Origin: Saprospiraceae bacterium
Lineage (GTDB): Bacteria; Bacteroidota; Bacteroidia; Chitinophagales; Saprospiraceae
Length of the DNA: 64,000 bases
Direction: 5' to 3'
Assembly: GCA_019638385.1 (NCBI GenBank)
Contig: JAHBTW010000011.1
Span: 84,490-148,489, forward strand
Part shown: positions 41,768-50,347 of the stretch, one piece after another
How the letters are laid out: each line of letters opens with the position of its first letter
Numbering within the stretch: position 1 is the first letter of the stretch
Translations under genes and position numbers: made by a program
The notes under the pieces: model-generated
Told to the model about the DNA's origin: nothing
Databases searched by the model: none
The model's input: the letters and a program-made list of their open reading frames with translations, nothing else

Positions 41768-44481
41768 TCAACAGATTTTCCTCCCGGCGGCAACCCCTGC
41801 ATGAATCCTTTCTGAATGAAAGGCTTCGCAATGCAAAATCCTACGATCGCATTGCGGGTTATTTCAGCTCCTCCATACTGGAAGTAGCCGGCGAAGCGCT
41901 GGAAACCATCGAAGGAAAAATTAGAATCGTATGCAACTCCGACCTCGACGTACGCGATGTGGAAACGGCCAAAGCTGCCGAAATTGCTATCCGCAAAGAA
42001 TGGTGTGCTGGTATTGAAGAAAAGTATGGAGAAAGTGGGCAGCCCCGATTTGCCAAGCTTTACCAGCTTTTACAATCGGGCAAAATGGAGGTCAGGGTAC
42101 TGCCTTCCGAGTTATTTGGCCTGATACACGGCAAGGCCGGGGTTATTCATTTAACTGATGCAACCCAAACCGCATTTATGGGGAGCGCCAACGAAACATA
42201 CAGTGCCTGGAAATTGAACTACGAATTGGTGTGGGAGGATCCATCTTCTGAAGCGGTGCAATGGGTACAGGAAGAATTCAATGCGCTGTGGAACCACCCC
42301 AAAGCTGTAAAACTACCGGAATTTGTCATCGAAGACATCGGGAGAATTTCTAAGCGAAAGGTGGTTTCGATAGAAGATTGGGCCAAAACAAAAGACCCGG
42401 CCGGCGCTATTGTAGAATCTCCGGTGTATCGCAGGGAATACGGGCTGTGGGCGCACCAAAAGTATTTTGTCCAACTGGCTTTCGGCGATCATGTTTCCGG
42501 CAAAGGCGCCCGCTATGTACTGGCCGATATGGTGGGGCTGGGCAAAACGGTTCAATTGGCATTGGCGGCTCAGCTCATGGCACTATACGGAGACAAGCCT
42601 GTGCTCATTATCGCCCCCAAAACCCTTTTATGGCAATGGCAAGATGAAATGGTTACACTGCTCGATATGCCTTCTGCCGTTTGGGATGGCAAACAATGGG
42701 TGGATGAGAACGGGTATAAATACCCTATGGCAGGGGTGGAAGGGATTCGCAAATGCCCCCGTAGGGTAGGGATAGTAAGTCAGGGCCTGATAGTGCGGGG
42801 CGGAGAACTGTCAAAGTATCTGCTCGCCGGCAATTACGAATGCGTGGTGGTAGATGAGTGTCACCGGGCAAGACGGCGCAACCTGAAACCCGATGGCGAA
42901 AACGAGCCTTCCGATCCCAACAACCTGCTGCGTTTCTTGTATGAAATGGCTTCTCGCACCAAAAGCTTATTGCTGGCCACAGCCACTCCCGTGCAGCTAT
43001 ATCCTATTGAGGCGTATGATTTGCTCGATGTGCTGAGCCGGGGCAACGACCATGTGCTCGGCAATGATTTCTCCATGTGGCGTAAACTGAGTAACCGAAA
43101 ACGGGTGTTCAATCTCATTTTGGGGCGGGAAGCTCCACCGGCTAATTTTGAGGAAACCTGGGAATGGATAAGAAACCCCGTTCCCGCTGCACAAGTACAC
43201 GATCAAATTTTCGGCGCCCTTCGACGCAGGATGGAAATGCCGGAGGTGCAGGCAGTTTTGGAAGGCGCCAAAATCAGCTTACTTTCTCCCGTGGACAAAA
43301 ACAGAATAGAGCGTTCCACAACCGACTTTTTCATGCAGTACAACCCCTTTATCCGGCATATCGTCCGTCGTACCCGAACTTTTTTAGAAACTACGGTTGA
43401 CCCCGAAACACACGAACCGTATCTCAAACCGGTACATGTCCGGTTGTTCGGAGAAAACGAACAAGACGCGATCCCGCTCCCCGGCTACCTCGAAGATGCT
43501 TACCAGACTGCTGAATCATTTTGCAGGGAATTGGGCGAAAGGATGCGTTCTGCCGGTTTCATGCGTACGATGCTGCTCCGTCGTATCGGCAGCTCCATCG
43601 AAGCTGGAAAAAATACCGCTATCAAAATGCTTGGCGGCGAAATGCAGGACTACGATACAGAGGAAGATGACGACGCCGGAGATGAAGCTCGTGAAATAGA
43701 TGGCCCTACTTCCAATATTGCTAAAACACTGACCGAAAAGGAACGGACATTGCTTTTGCAACTTGTTCGGACTCTTGAAAAGCACAAAGACAGAGATCCG
43801 AAATACCTGGAACTCCGGCGTTACCTATTGGAAAAGCAGTGGCTCGAGTTGGGATGTATTGTCTTCTCCCAATACTACGATACGGTGAAATGCATGGCAG
43901 ACCTCCTCACGCTTGAAATGCCCGCTGAACCCATCGGCATTTACGCGGGCAGCAACAAATCTGCAATCCTCAAAGGGGGGCGTTATGTGCGCACCACTAA
44001 GGAAGAAATTAAAGCAAGTGTGAGAACAGGCGAAATCCGGATTCTTTTTGGGACTGATGCCGCAAGTGAAGGATTAAATCTCCAACGTTTAGGAACGCTT
44101 ATCAATCTGGACCTTCCGTGGAACCCAACTCGTTTGGAACAGCGCAAAGGTCGGATACAACGTATCGGGCAGGTTCGCGATACTGTTTATGTGTACAACA
44201 TGCGCTATAAAGGTTCTGTAGAAGATCGGGTACACGAGTTGCTCTCCTCTCGTTTGGAGCATATTTTTGATCTTTTCGGCCAAATACCGGATGTTTTGGA
44301 GGATGCCTGGGTGGAAGTCGCTCTCGGCAGCAAGGAAAAAGCGAGTGAAATCATTGATGCCGTCCCGATACAGCACCCATTCGAAATGAAGTATAACAAA
44401 ATCGAGAAAGTGGATTTTGAGCGTTGTGCCGAGGTCTTAAATGATATTGAGCGTAGAGAAATACTGCTCAGGCGTTGGTGA
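41764..44481 (+). CDS. PLD-like nuclease/SNF2-type helicase fusion (anti-phage-associated helicase)
   Basis: The product is 905 residues. The N-terminal ~190 residues are a phospholipase D-like domain: RIAGYFSSSILEVAG, then the HxK motif IHGKAGVIHL and GSANETYSAWKLNYEL. A superfamily 2 helicase follows: motif I DMVGLGKTVQ (about 255-264), motif II VVVDECHRA (about 362), motif III LLATATPVQ, and C-terminal motifs FGTDAASEGLNLQ and QRKGRIQRIGQ. It resembles the helicase found with DUF1156/DUF499/DUF3780 genes. Only one HxK is evident, so the PLD part may need a dimer. The stop lies 56 bp before ccmC. Confidence 0.9.
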   Translation: MINRFSSRRQPLHESFLNERLRNAKSYDRIAGYFSSSILEVAGEALETIEGKIRIVCNSDLDVRDVETAKAAEIAIRKEWCAGIEEKYGESGQPRFAKLYQLLQSGKMEVRVLPSELFGLIHGKAGVIHLTDATQTAFMGSANETYSAWKLNYELVWEDPSSEAVQWVQEEFNALWNHPKAVKLPEFVIEDIGRISKRKVVSIEDWAKTKDPAGAIVESPVYRREYGLWAHQKYFVQLAFGDHVSGKGARYVLADMVGLGKTVQLALAAQLMALYGDKPVLIIAPKTLLWQWQDEMVTLLDMPSAVWDGKQWVDENGYKYPMAGVEGIRKCPRRVGIVSQGLIVRGGELSKYLLAGNYECVVVDECHRARRRNLKPDGENEPSDPNNLLRFLYEMASRTKSLLLATATPVQLYPIEAYDLLDVLSRGNDHVLGNDFSMWRKLSNRKRVFNLILGREAPPANFEETWEWIRNPVPAAQVHDQIFGALRRRMEMPEVQAVLEGAKISLLSPVDKNRIERSTTDFFMQYNPFIRHIVRRTRTFLETTVDPETHEPYLKPVHVRLFGENEQDAIPLPGYLEDAYQTAESFCRELGERMRSAGFMRTMLLRRIGSSIEAGKNTAIKMLGGEMQDYDTEEDDDAGDEAREIDGPTSNIAKTLTEKERTLLLQLVRTLEKHKDRDPKYLELRRYLLEKQWLELGCIVFSQYYDTVKCMADLLTLEMPAEPIGIYAGSNKSAILKGGRYVRTTKEEIKASVRTGEIRILFGTDAASEGLNLQRLGTLINLDLPWNPTRLEQRKGRIQRIGQVRDTVYVYNMRYKGSVEDRVHELLSSRLEHIFDLFGQIPDVLEDAWVEVALGSKEKASEIIDAVPIQHPFEMKYNKIEKVDFERCAEVLNDIERREILLRRW

Positions 44482-44501
44482 TGTTATGAAAACAAAAAAA
44501 T

Positions 44502-44509
44502 TACCTTTG
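44502..44509 (+). promoter_or_regulatory. -7 promoter element for ccmC
   Basis: TACCTTTG matches TAnnTTTG, 28 nt before the ccmC ATG and just downstream of the helicase stop. It lets ccmC be expressed apart from the island. Confidence 0.5.
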
Positions 44510-44537
44510 CCCAAGCCATCAAGCAATAGACCAAACC

Positions 44538-45626
44538 ATGACAACCGATAATCAAACCTCCTCCCCCCTGCGCCGCCACTGGTGGAAAGCGCTCGGCGTA
44601 TTGTTGTTGTTATATACCTTCACGGCGGGCTTGCTCACGCCGCTCAAGCCGGGCATCCTCACGGCCAAACCGCAACTGCTGCGCGCCGGTACGGAAGTGA
44701 CGCTTACCGTGCAGGGCTACAATACTTTTTATGCAAAAGGAGAAGGCGAACTGCGCGGCTGGCTCAAGTTGGACAACCAACGCGCACTCGGCGCGCACTC
44801 GGTGAAAGCCCTGTCTGACAACCAACTCGAACTCGGTTTTACCCTCCCGGCGGTGTTGCCCATCAGCAGTAAAACGGCGGCGCTCACGCTTATTTTGGAC
44901 AATCCCGTGGACGGCCCCTCCGTGCTGCCCGACGCCGTGTCGGTCACGCAGGAAGCCGCCGATTCGCTCGCCGGCGTGGCGGCCTGGATCAATGCGCCCA
45001 TCGAAAAACTCCATCAGGGAGCGACGGGCATTCGCTTTCCGTTTCGCAACATCTTGTACGAAACCATTCGCAATACCTATTTCCATGTGGCGCTGTGGTT
45101 TGCCATGCTGCTGTTGTTCATCGGTTCGGTGCGGCACAGCGCGCGGTATCTCAAGCACTTCGATGCGGAAGACGACCGCCGTGCGGCGGCTTATACGCGG
45201 GTGGGGGTTATGTTCGGCATCCTGGGGCTGATCACCGGCGCCATTTGGGCCAAAAATACCTGGAATGCCTACTGGAGTTGGGATGTGAAGCAAAATATGA
45301 CAGCCATTGCGCTGTTTATCTACATCGCGTATTTCATTCTCCGAGCAGCGTTTGAAGACCCCGAACGCAAGGCGCGCCTCGCTGCGGTGTATAACTTGTT
45401 CGCCTTCACGGCGCTCATACCGCTCATTTTTGTCATTCCCCGGCTCACCGACAGCCTGCACCCCGGCGCGGGCGGCAACCCGGCGCTCGGCGGCGAAGAC
45501 CTCGACAATACCATGCGCATGATATTTTATCCGGCCATCATCGGCTGGACGCTGCTCGGCGTGTGGATGGCGCAGTTGAATTTCCGCTTAGATCGCGTGC
45601 TGCACAAGGTGATAGACATGGAGTAG
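44538..45626 (+). CDS. ccmC: Cytochrome c maturation heme-handling protein CcmC (CcsA/CcmC family)
   Basis: The product is 362 residues. After one N-terminal helix there is a ~150-residue extra-cytoplasmic insert (PQLLRAGTEVTLTVQGYNTFYAKG...), then membrane helices with the tryptophan-rich motif WAKNTWNAYWSWDVKQNMTA (WWD-type). Flanking histidines are in TYFHVALWFAM and DSLHPGAGG. It positions haem for transfer to CcmE in the periplasm. The beta-rich insert makes it longer than the proteobacterial protein (~245). Its usual neighbour ccmB is 15.4 kb upstream, beyond the defence island. It converges with rnr. Confidence 0.9.
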   Translation: MTTDNQTSSPLRRHWWKALGVLLLLYTFTAGLLTPLKPGILTAKPQLLRAGTEVTLTVQGYNTFYAKGEGELRGWLKLDNQRALGAHSVKALSDNQLELGFTLPAVLPISSKTAALTLILDNPVDGPSVLPDAVSVTQEAADSLAGVAAWINAPIEKLHQGATGIRFPFRNILYETIRNTYFHVALWFAMLLLFIGSVRHSARYLKHFDAEDDRRAAAYTRVGVMFGILGLITGAIWAKNTWNAYWSWDVKQNMTAIALFIYIAYFILRAAFEDPERKARLAAVYNLFAFTALIPLIFVIPRLTDSLHPGAGGNPALGGEDLDNTMRMIFYPAIIGWTLLGVWMAQLNFRLDRVLHKVIDME

Positions 45627-45636
45627 GGGAGTAGGC

Positions 45637-47811
45637 TTACTCCGCCAGTTCCATGTCAATGACGCGGCGGCTCAGGTCGGTGCGAATCACTTTCACCCGA
45701 ATCTTATCGCCGGTTTTGAGTTGCCGGCCGCTGACCATTCCCTGCACGCGCAACTTGCTGTTGAGGGTGCGAAACGGCTCGCCAATAGATTCGAAGGTCA
45801 CCATGCCTTCGCACAGCGTTTCGACGAGGGTGACGAAAATGCCGCGTTCTGACATGCCGGAGATGATGCCCTCAAATTCCTGCCCAAGGTGGCGCTCCAT
45901 AAATTCGGTTTGTTTGTACTTCACCGATTCGCGTTCTGCTTCCATCGCCTTGCGCTCCTGCATGGAAATGTGTTTGCATTGCTCTTCCAGCTTGTCTTTC
46001 TTCACGCGGAAGTACTCGTTTTCCGCCAGGTTTTTTTCCAAAATGCGGTGCGCCAGCACGTCGGAGTAGCGCCGGATGGGCGAGGTGAAATGGCTGTAAT
46101 ATTGAAATGCCAGACCGTAGTGCCCGATGTTGTCGGAAGAATAAGCCGCCTTCGACATGGTGCGGATGGCGGGCTGTTCCAGCAGTTTTAGGGCAGGCTC
46201 CGTGTGAGCCGCTTCCACTAATCGGTTGAAGGATTCAGAAACCGCCTTGGGGGAACTAATGTCGAATTTGAAACCGAACTCTCTGGCAAACAGCGCAAAC
46301 TCTTCCAGCTTCTCCGGGTTCGGCTCGTCGTGGATGCGATATACGAAAGGAATCTCGCGGTCTTTGCCTTTGTTGTGTATAAAAGTGGCCACCTCTTTGT
46401 TGGCCAAAAGCATAAAGTCTTCTACCAGCATGTGCGCCTCTTTGCGGTCTTTTACAAAAGTCTCTATGGGCGCGCCCGCTTCGTCTAAGCGAAACTGCAC
46501 TTCCGGGGTTTCAAAGTTGATAGCGCCTTTTTTGAAACGCTCTTTGCGCAATTTGAAAGCTATTTTGTTGAGCAATTGCAGTTCTTTGGCAAAATCGCCT
46601 TCCCGGCCTTCGAGTATCTCCTGCACTTCTTCGTAGGTGAATCGGCGGTCGGAATGGATGATCGTTTTGCCGAACCAGCGCTTCACGATTTTGTAGCTTT
46701 TGTCAAACACAAATACGGCAGAGAAAGTCAGTTTGTCTTCATTGGGCCGGAGCGAACACAGTTCGTTGGAGAGTTTTTCCGGCAGCATGGGCAGCACGCG
46801 GTCCACGAGGTAAACGGAGGTGGAGCGGCGGTATGCATCTTTGTCCAAAGGGCCGCCGGCTTGCAGGTAATGCGATACATCAGCGATGTGAATGCCTACT
46901 TCGATCTGGTCGTCGTCCAAATAGCGAATGGAGAGCGCGTCGTCGAAGTCTTTGGCATTGAAGGGGTCAATGGTGACGGTAACGGCCTCGCGCAGATCAA
47001 GACGGCGGGCGATTTCGGCGGGGTCCACGTGTTCGGAAATGGCGGCGGCCTCTTCGAGCGCTTCTTCCGAAAAATCGAGATCGAAGCCGTTGTTGATGAG
47101 GATGGCCTGCATCTCAATGTCGTGGCTGCCGGCTTGTCCGAGTACGGTTGTCACCACGCCTTCCAGAGTGGCAAAGCGGTTGGTGTCGTACTTTGTGATT
47201 TTCACCACCACCTTGTCGCCGTCTTTAGCGCCTTTGGTATTGGCGAGGTCTATAAAAATGTCAATCGGTACCTTCATTTCCGGCGACACGATGGCGTAGC
47301 GATGATGCAGCGACAGGGTGCCGACGAAGTGCGTAGAGGCGCGCTCCAATACTTCGGTCACTTCGCCTTCGGGGCGGGTGCGGCCGCGCGATTTCCATAC
47401 ATTGAGGCGCACGCGGTCGCCATGCAGGGCGCCGTTCATGTATTTGGCAGCCACATGTACGTCGTCTTCGAGTTTATCGCACACGACGTAAGCGGAGCCG
47501 GTGCGGGTCATGTCTATGAAGCCCTCGTAAGCGCCGATTTTGGCGTTGGCGCCGGCTTGGGGGCGGAGTTTGTATTTGAAATCTTCCAGCGGGAGCAACA
47601 TCCGGGCTTCCACCAAGGATTGGAGGGCGTGTTGCACGGAGTCCTTATTGTTATCTACTTTCAGGTTTTGGATGACCTGTTTTGGATTAAACTGCTTTTT
47701 AGGATTGCGGCGAAACAGCTTGAGCACTTCCTGTTGAAGCCGGCGGACGCTGAGTTTTTTGCCTTTTTTGCCGGTATCGGCTTTGCGTTTGGACATGGGT
47801 GAGTTGTTCAT
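45637..47811 (-). CDS. rnr: Ribonuclease R
   Basis: The 724-residue 3'-5' exoribonuclease has a basic start (KRKADTGKKGKK) and a winged-helix-like region (KQFNPKQVIQNLKVDNNKDSVQHALQSL), then cold-shock domains. The RNB catalytic core has the Asp cluster in DPFNAKDFDDALSIRYLDDDQIEVGIHIADVSHY, and a C-terminal S1 domain follows (GQEFEGIISGMSERGIFVTL). It degrades structured RNA. ATG 47811 is shown; ATG 47796, five codons on, is equally possible. It lies 19 bp after the unknown gene upstream and probably shares its transcript. Confidence 0.96.
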   Translation of the reverse strand: MNNSPMSKRKADTGKKGKKLSVRRLQQEVLKLFRRNPKKQFNPKQVIQNLKVDNNKDSVQHALQSLVEARMLLPLEDFKYKLRPQAGANAKIGAYEGFIDMTRTGSAYVVCDKLEDDVHVAAKYMNGALHGDRVRLNVWKSRGRTRPEGEVTEVLERASTHFVGTLSLHHRYAIVSPEMKVPIDIFIDLANTKGAKDGDKVVVKITKYDTNRFATLEGVVTTVLGQAGSHDIEMQAILINNGFDLDFSEEALEEAAAISEHVDPAEIARRLDLREAVTVTIDPFNAKDFDDALSIRYLDDDQIEVGIHIADVSHYLQAGGPLDKDAYRRSTSVYLVDRVLPMLPEKLSNELCSLRPNEDKLTFSAVFVFDKSYKIVKRWFGKTIIHSDRRFTYEEVQEILEGREGDFAKELQLLNKIAFKLRKERFKKGAINFETPEVQFRLDEAGAPIETFVKDRKEAHMLVEDFMLLANKEVATFIHNKGKDREIPFVYRIHDEPNPEKLEEFALFAREFGFKFDISSPKAVSESFNRLVEAAHTEPALKLLEQPAIRTMSKAAYSSDNIGHYGLAFQYYSHFTSPIRRYSDVLAHRILEKNLAENEYFRVKKDKLEEQCKHISMQERKAMEAERESVKYKQTEFMERHLGQEFEGIISGMSERGIFVTLVETLCEGMVTFESIGEPFRTLNSKLRVQGMVSGRQLKTGDKIRVKVIRTDLSRRVIDMELAE

Positions 47812-47830
47812 TTAAAAAATAAAAAATGGG

Positions 47831-48328
47831 TTAGTTGACAGCAATCTGGCCGTCGGGCAGCAGTTCCATCTCAATGGCGGTGCTGGTCGTGGGGTCATAG
47901 TTGCCGTCATCGGTTTTCGACTGCCCGGAGGCGATGTAAATTTCGTTTTCTTCATTGATGGTGGCTACGGAGAGGGTGAGCACATTGTCTTGCAGGTACG
48001 TTCCGCCGATGACGCTGCGGTCAATAAATTCGCCTTTCGGGGTGAAAGAGACCAATGTGTATTGGTAGTTCATCAGGCCCGCTTTCCAATATACTACGGC
48101 GTGAAATCCCTCGGTTTTCGGCAATTGGAAACAAGGTATAAATTCGGTCAGGTCGTCCAATTCCTCCATCTCCTCAATGGGGAGCAGGTATTGGCGGATC
48201 ATGGCGTCCGTGAGCGGCTCGTTTTCAGCGCTGAACGCGTGGTGGATTTCTTCGTGAAGGATGACAGGTAATTCGATTTCGGGAAATTTGGCAAGAAATT
48301 GCGCAAACGGTACAGTAAGATGATTCAT
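47831..48328 (-). CDS. Conserved-looking protein of unknown function upstream of rnr
   Basis: The 165-residue acidic, soluble protein has no signal peptide. The start is ATG 48326-48328 (MNHLTVPFAQFLAKFPEIELPV); the frame upstream is rich in unlikely residues. Motifs noted are LHEEIHHAFSAENEPL, IEEMEELDDLTEFIPCFQLP, WKAGLMNYQYTLVSFTPKGEFIDRSVIGGT and a C-terminal ASGQSKTDDGNYDPTTSTAIEMELLPDGQI. The HEEIHH string looks like a zinc-protease HExxH but lies in a predicted loop and probably is not one. The beta-strand second half resembles Bacteroidota proteins of unknown role. It is likely co-transcribed with rnr. Confidence 0.6.
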   Translation of the reverse strand: MNHLTVPFAQFLAKFPEIELPVILHEEIHHAFSAENEPLTDAMIRQYLLPIEEMEELDDLTEFIPCFQLPKTEGFHAVVYWKAGLMNYQYTLVSFTPKGEFIDRSVIGGTYLQDNVLTLSVATINEENEIYIASGQSKTDDGNYDPTTSTAIEMELLPDGQIAVN

Positions 48329-48522
48329 GACGTCGGTTTCGCGTAAAGGTCGGGGTTTTAGCCTGTACAACAACACAACACGGGGGAAAAGTTCTCGCAA
48401 GGAAAAATCGCAAGCGTCGGGCTATAATATCTGCCGAACATCTGCGCTTTACATCTGTGCAGGAAAAAACGCAACAACTGTACGGGAAAAAACGTAACAT
48501 CTGCGTGAAAAAAATCTTGAGT

Positions 48523-49665
48523 ATGTATCAATCTATTTTAGCCTTTGCCGCATTTTTTGTGCTGAGCCTCAGCGGCGGCGCGCAGGTGCAAACCGTTGCC
48601 GATCTCACCCTGAAAATTGCCTCCGGCGAAGACAAGGAACTCTTTTACAGCTTTGCGGCCGGCGACGAAATCCACTTTTCTTTTTTTGAAAACAACAACA
48701 AAAAGATGAAAGAGGTAGAGGTGACGGCCTGGCCCGATCAGGTGCGCTTTGCCGTGTATGAAGCGACCGATGCCAGGGAGCAAAAAATTGCCGTGCCGGC
48801 CACCGGCGTGTATCGTTTTCGCTTTCGCAATGCCGGTATCATCGGCGAGCGCGTGTGCCGCATTTCCATCAAGCGCCGCGCGGCCTCCGAAGCATTGCAA
48901 CTGTTTGATACCGGCGTGCGCTGGGAGGAGCGGCAGGATACCTTCTACCGTAAGGGCAACCAGGAATGGCCCGCCTACACAGAGCGCTCCGAAATACAAA
49001 AGCGGCGCGTGCCGGTGCAAACCGATACCAGCGTGGTGAACATCATGGAAAAAACAGAGCGCATCTTTTCCCGTTCCGGCATGCTGTACGGCAGCAATGC
49101 CTCCGAAATGAAATTCCGCTTGCCGCAAAATCGCTATCTCCCCGACCCCAAGAACATAGAAACCGCCTCCGAAACCATCTCCTGGGCCTATTGGATCGGC
49201 GTGGGCGATGAGGCCGACCGCAACTACCGCGACGCCAACCTCAAGGCAGCCTCCAAACTCGCCGAAGCCGCCATCGGGCTAAACCTGCTCTCCACCGCAA
49301 GCGGCTACGGCGCGCTGGCCTTGCTGGCCGTCAAAGGCGTGGCGCTGTTTTCCAATCCGCCGAAAGGCGACAACGTGCGCTACACCCTGTGGAACGACAA
49401 GGGCGAGTCGTTGGACAGCGGCAACAGCATCGTAACCTACCGCAGCATGGACCGCCCCCTGCAAGGCGATTTCCTGCTCCAACTCCAAAACGACAACATG
49501 ATAGACGGTATCAACGTGACGGTGCGGGTGATAGCCGTTGTGCAAACCAAAACCTTCCGCGAGGAACCGTACATCGTCACGAAACGCATTCCGGCGCCGC
49601 CGGAGCAGCGGCAGGGCAATATGGTGCTGCGCACGGTGCAGACGCCTTATGTGGCGGGCATGTAG
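48523..49665 (+). CDS. Exported protein of unknown function
   Basis: The product is 380 residues from ATG 48523, chosen because a signal peptide (SILAFAAFFVLSLSGGAQ) starts there. Residues ~25-120 look like a beta-sandwich (KELFYSFAAGDEIHFSFFENNNKKMKEVEV...GVYRFRFRNAGIIGERVCRISIKR), similar in layout to GOLD-type domains. The middle has RNYRDANLKAASKLAEAAIGL and a glycine-rich hydrophobic stretch (LSTASGYGALALLAVKGVALF). The end is beta-rich again. No sorting domain is seen, so it is probably periplasmic or outer-membrane associated. It is divergent from the gene at 47.8-48.3 kb. Confidence 0.6.
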   Translation: MYQSILAFAAFFVLSLSGGAQVQTVADLTLKIASGEDKELFYSFAAGDEIHFSFFENNNKKMKEVEVTAWPDQVRFAVYEATDAREQKIAVPATGVYRFRFRNAGIIGERVCRISIKRRAASEALQLFDTGVRWEERQDTFYRKGNQEWPAYTERSEIQKRRVPVQTDTSVVNIMEKTERIFSRSGMLYGSNASEMKFRLPQNRYLPDPKNIETASETISWAYWIGVGDEADRNYRDANLKAASKLAEAAIGLNLLSTASGYGALALLAVKGVALFSNPPKGDNVRYTLWNDKGESLDSGNSIVTYRSMDRPLQGDFLLQLQNDNMIDGINVTVRVIAVVQTKTFREEPYIVTKRIPAPPEQRQGNMVLRTVQTPYVAGM

Positions 49666-49680
49666 GGAAGCGCAAGGGCC

Positions 49681-49710
49681 TTGGGAGGGATTCCCAAGAA
49701 TGTATCTTTG
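49681..49710 (+). promoter_or_regulatory. Full -33/-7 promoter with an inverted repeat
   Basis: TTG (49681-49683), a 19-nt spacer and TATCTTTG (49703-49710) form the best complete Bacteroidota promoter in the window, 22 nt before ATG 49732. CTTGGGA (49680-49686) and TCCCAAG (49692-49698) form an inverted repeat across the -33 box, a possible operator. Confidence 0.65.
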
Positions 49711-49731
49711 TTTCACATCAAAGCCAATGCC

Positions 49732-50169
49732 ATGACAAACGCCAAATTAGCCACCTTAGAGGAAATCATCCTCCACCCCGATAATTGGGACGATGCCACA
49801 GGTTATTTCCTCAACCATTTCGCCACAGAAGAGGCGTTTATGGAGATGAGCCATAAAACCAGCTTCCCCATTATCATCAAAATGATCGGTGAATTGTGTA
49901 GGCAACTATTTAAAAAAGACTCCGTAGCATTGGTTAACCCGACGATGTTCAGGGTAAAGCCGCTCCATATGATTCATGGTACCTGTATGGCAGAGGGGAA
50001 GCTCATCCTGTTTGTGTATCTGACTTCTATCCACAAAGGCGTCTTTAGCATCGGCAATCCTTTTACCAATGATACGATGCACAGCTCGCGCATAACGGCC
50101 TTGCCGCTGGGCGATCTGGACGGCGAAGACAACATGTATCAGGAACCCTGGAATTCAAACCCGAACTGA
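49732..50169 (+). CDS. Small protein of unknown function
   Basis: The 145-residue soluble protein starts at ATG 49732 after a strong promoter. Sequence marks are TLEEIILHPDNWDDATGYFLNHFATEEAFMEMS, a helix with IIIKMIGELCRQLFKK, then beta strands MFRVKPLHMIHGTCMAEGKLILFVYLTSIHKGVFSI and HSSRITALPLGDLDGED. No family is recognised. It is a single-gene unit; the tRNA-Leu terminator on the other strand follows. Confidence 0.6.
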   Translation: MTNAKLATLEEIILHPDNWDDATGYFLNHFATEEAFMEMSHKTSFPIIIKMIGELCRQLFKKDSVALVNPTMFRVKPLHMIHGTCMAEGKLILFVYLTSIHKGVFSIGNPFTNDTMHSSRITALPLGDLDGEDNMYQEPWNSNPN

Positions 50170-50223
50170 CTTGCCGGGTGTGGCATGGTAAATGTACACC
50201 CATTACCAGCATGCGACGGAAAT

Positions 50224-50292
50224 AAAAAAAGGCTTGTCGCGACGGATCGAAAATCGCTTTTCAGCAATTTATAATACCGGCGCAACAAGCCT
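50224..50292 (-). terminator. Terminator after tRNA-Leu
   Basis: On the minus strand AGGCTTGT pairs with ACAAGCCT (plus 50285-50292 and 50230-50237), with further GCG pairing, across a ~39-nt loop. A run of seven T follows (plus A7, 50224-50230). Confidence 0.7.
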
Positions 50293-50347
50293 CATGTACC
50301 CGGAGCGGGAATCGAACCCGCACGGCCATCACTGGCCACAGGATTTT

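Noticed and set aside
47831..48328. HEEIHH string as a zinc metalloprotease motif
   Set aside because: There is no third ligand pattern, no export signal and no protease-like context; probably chance.
50297..50347. tRNA-like fragment that could be a tRNA pseudogene or an island attachment site
   Set aside because: The matching 5' half is found at 51075-51109 with a complete group I core between them.
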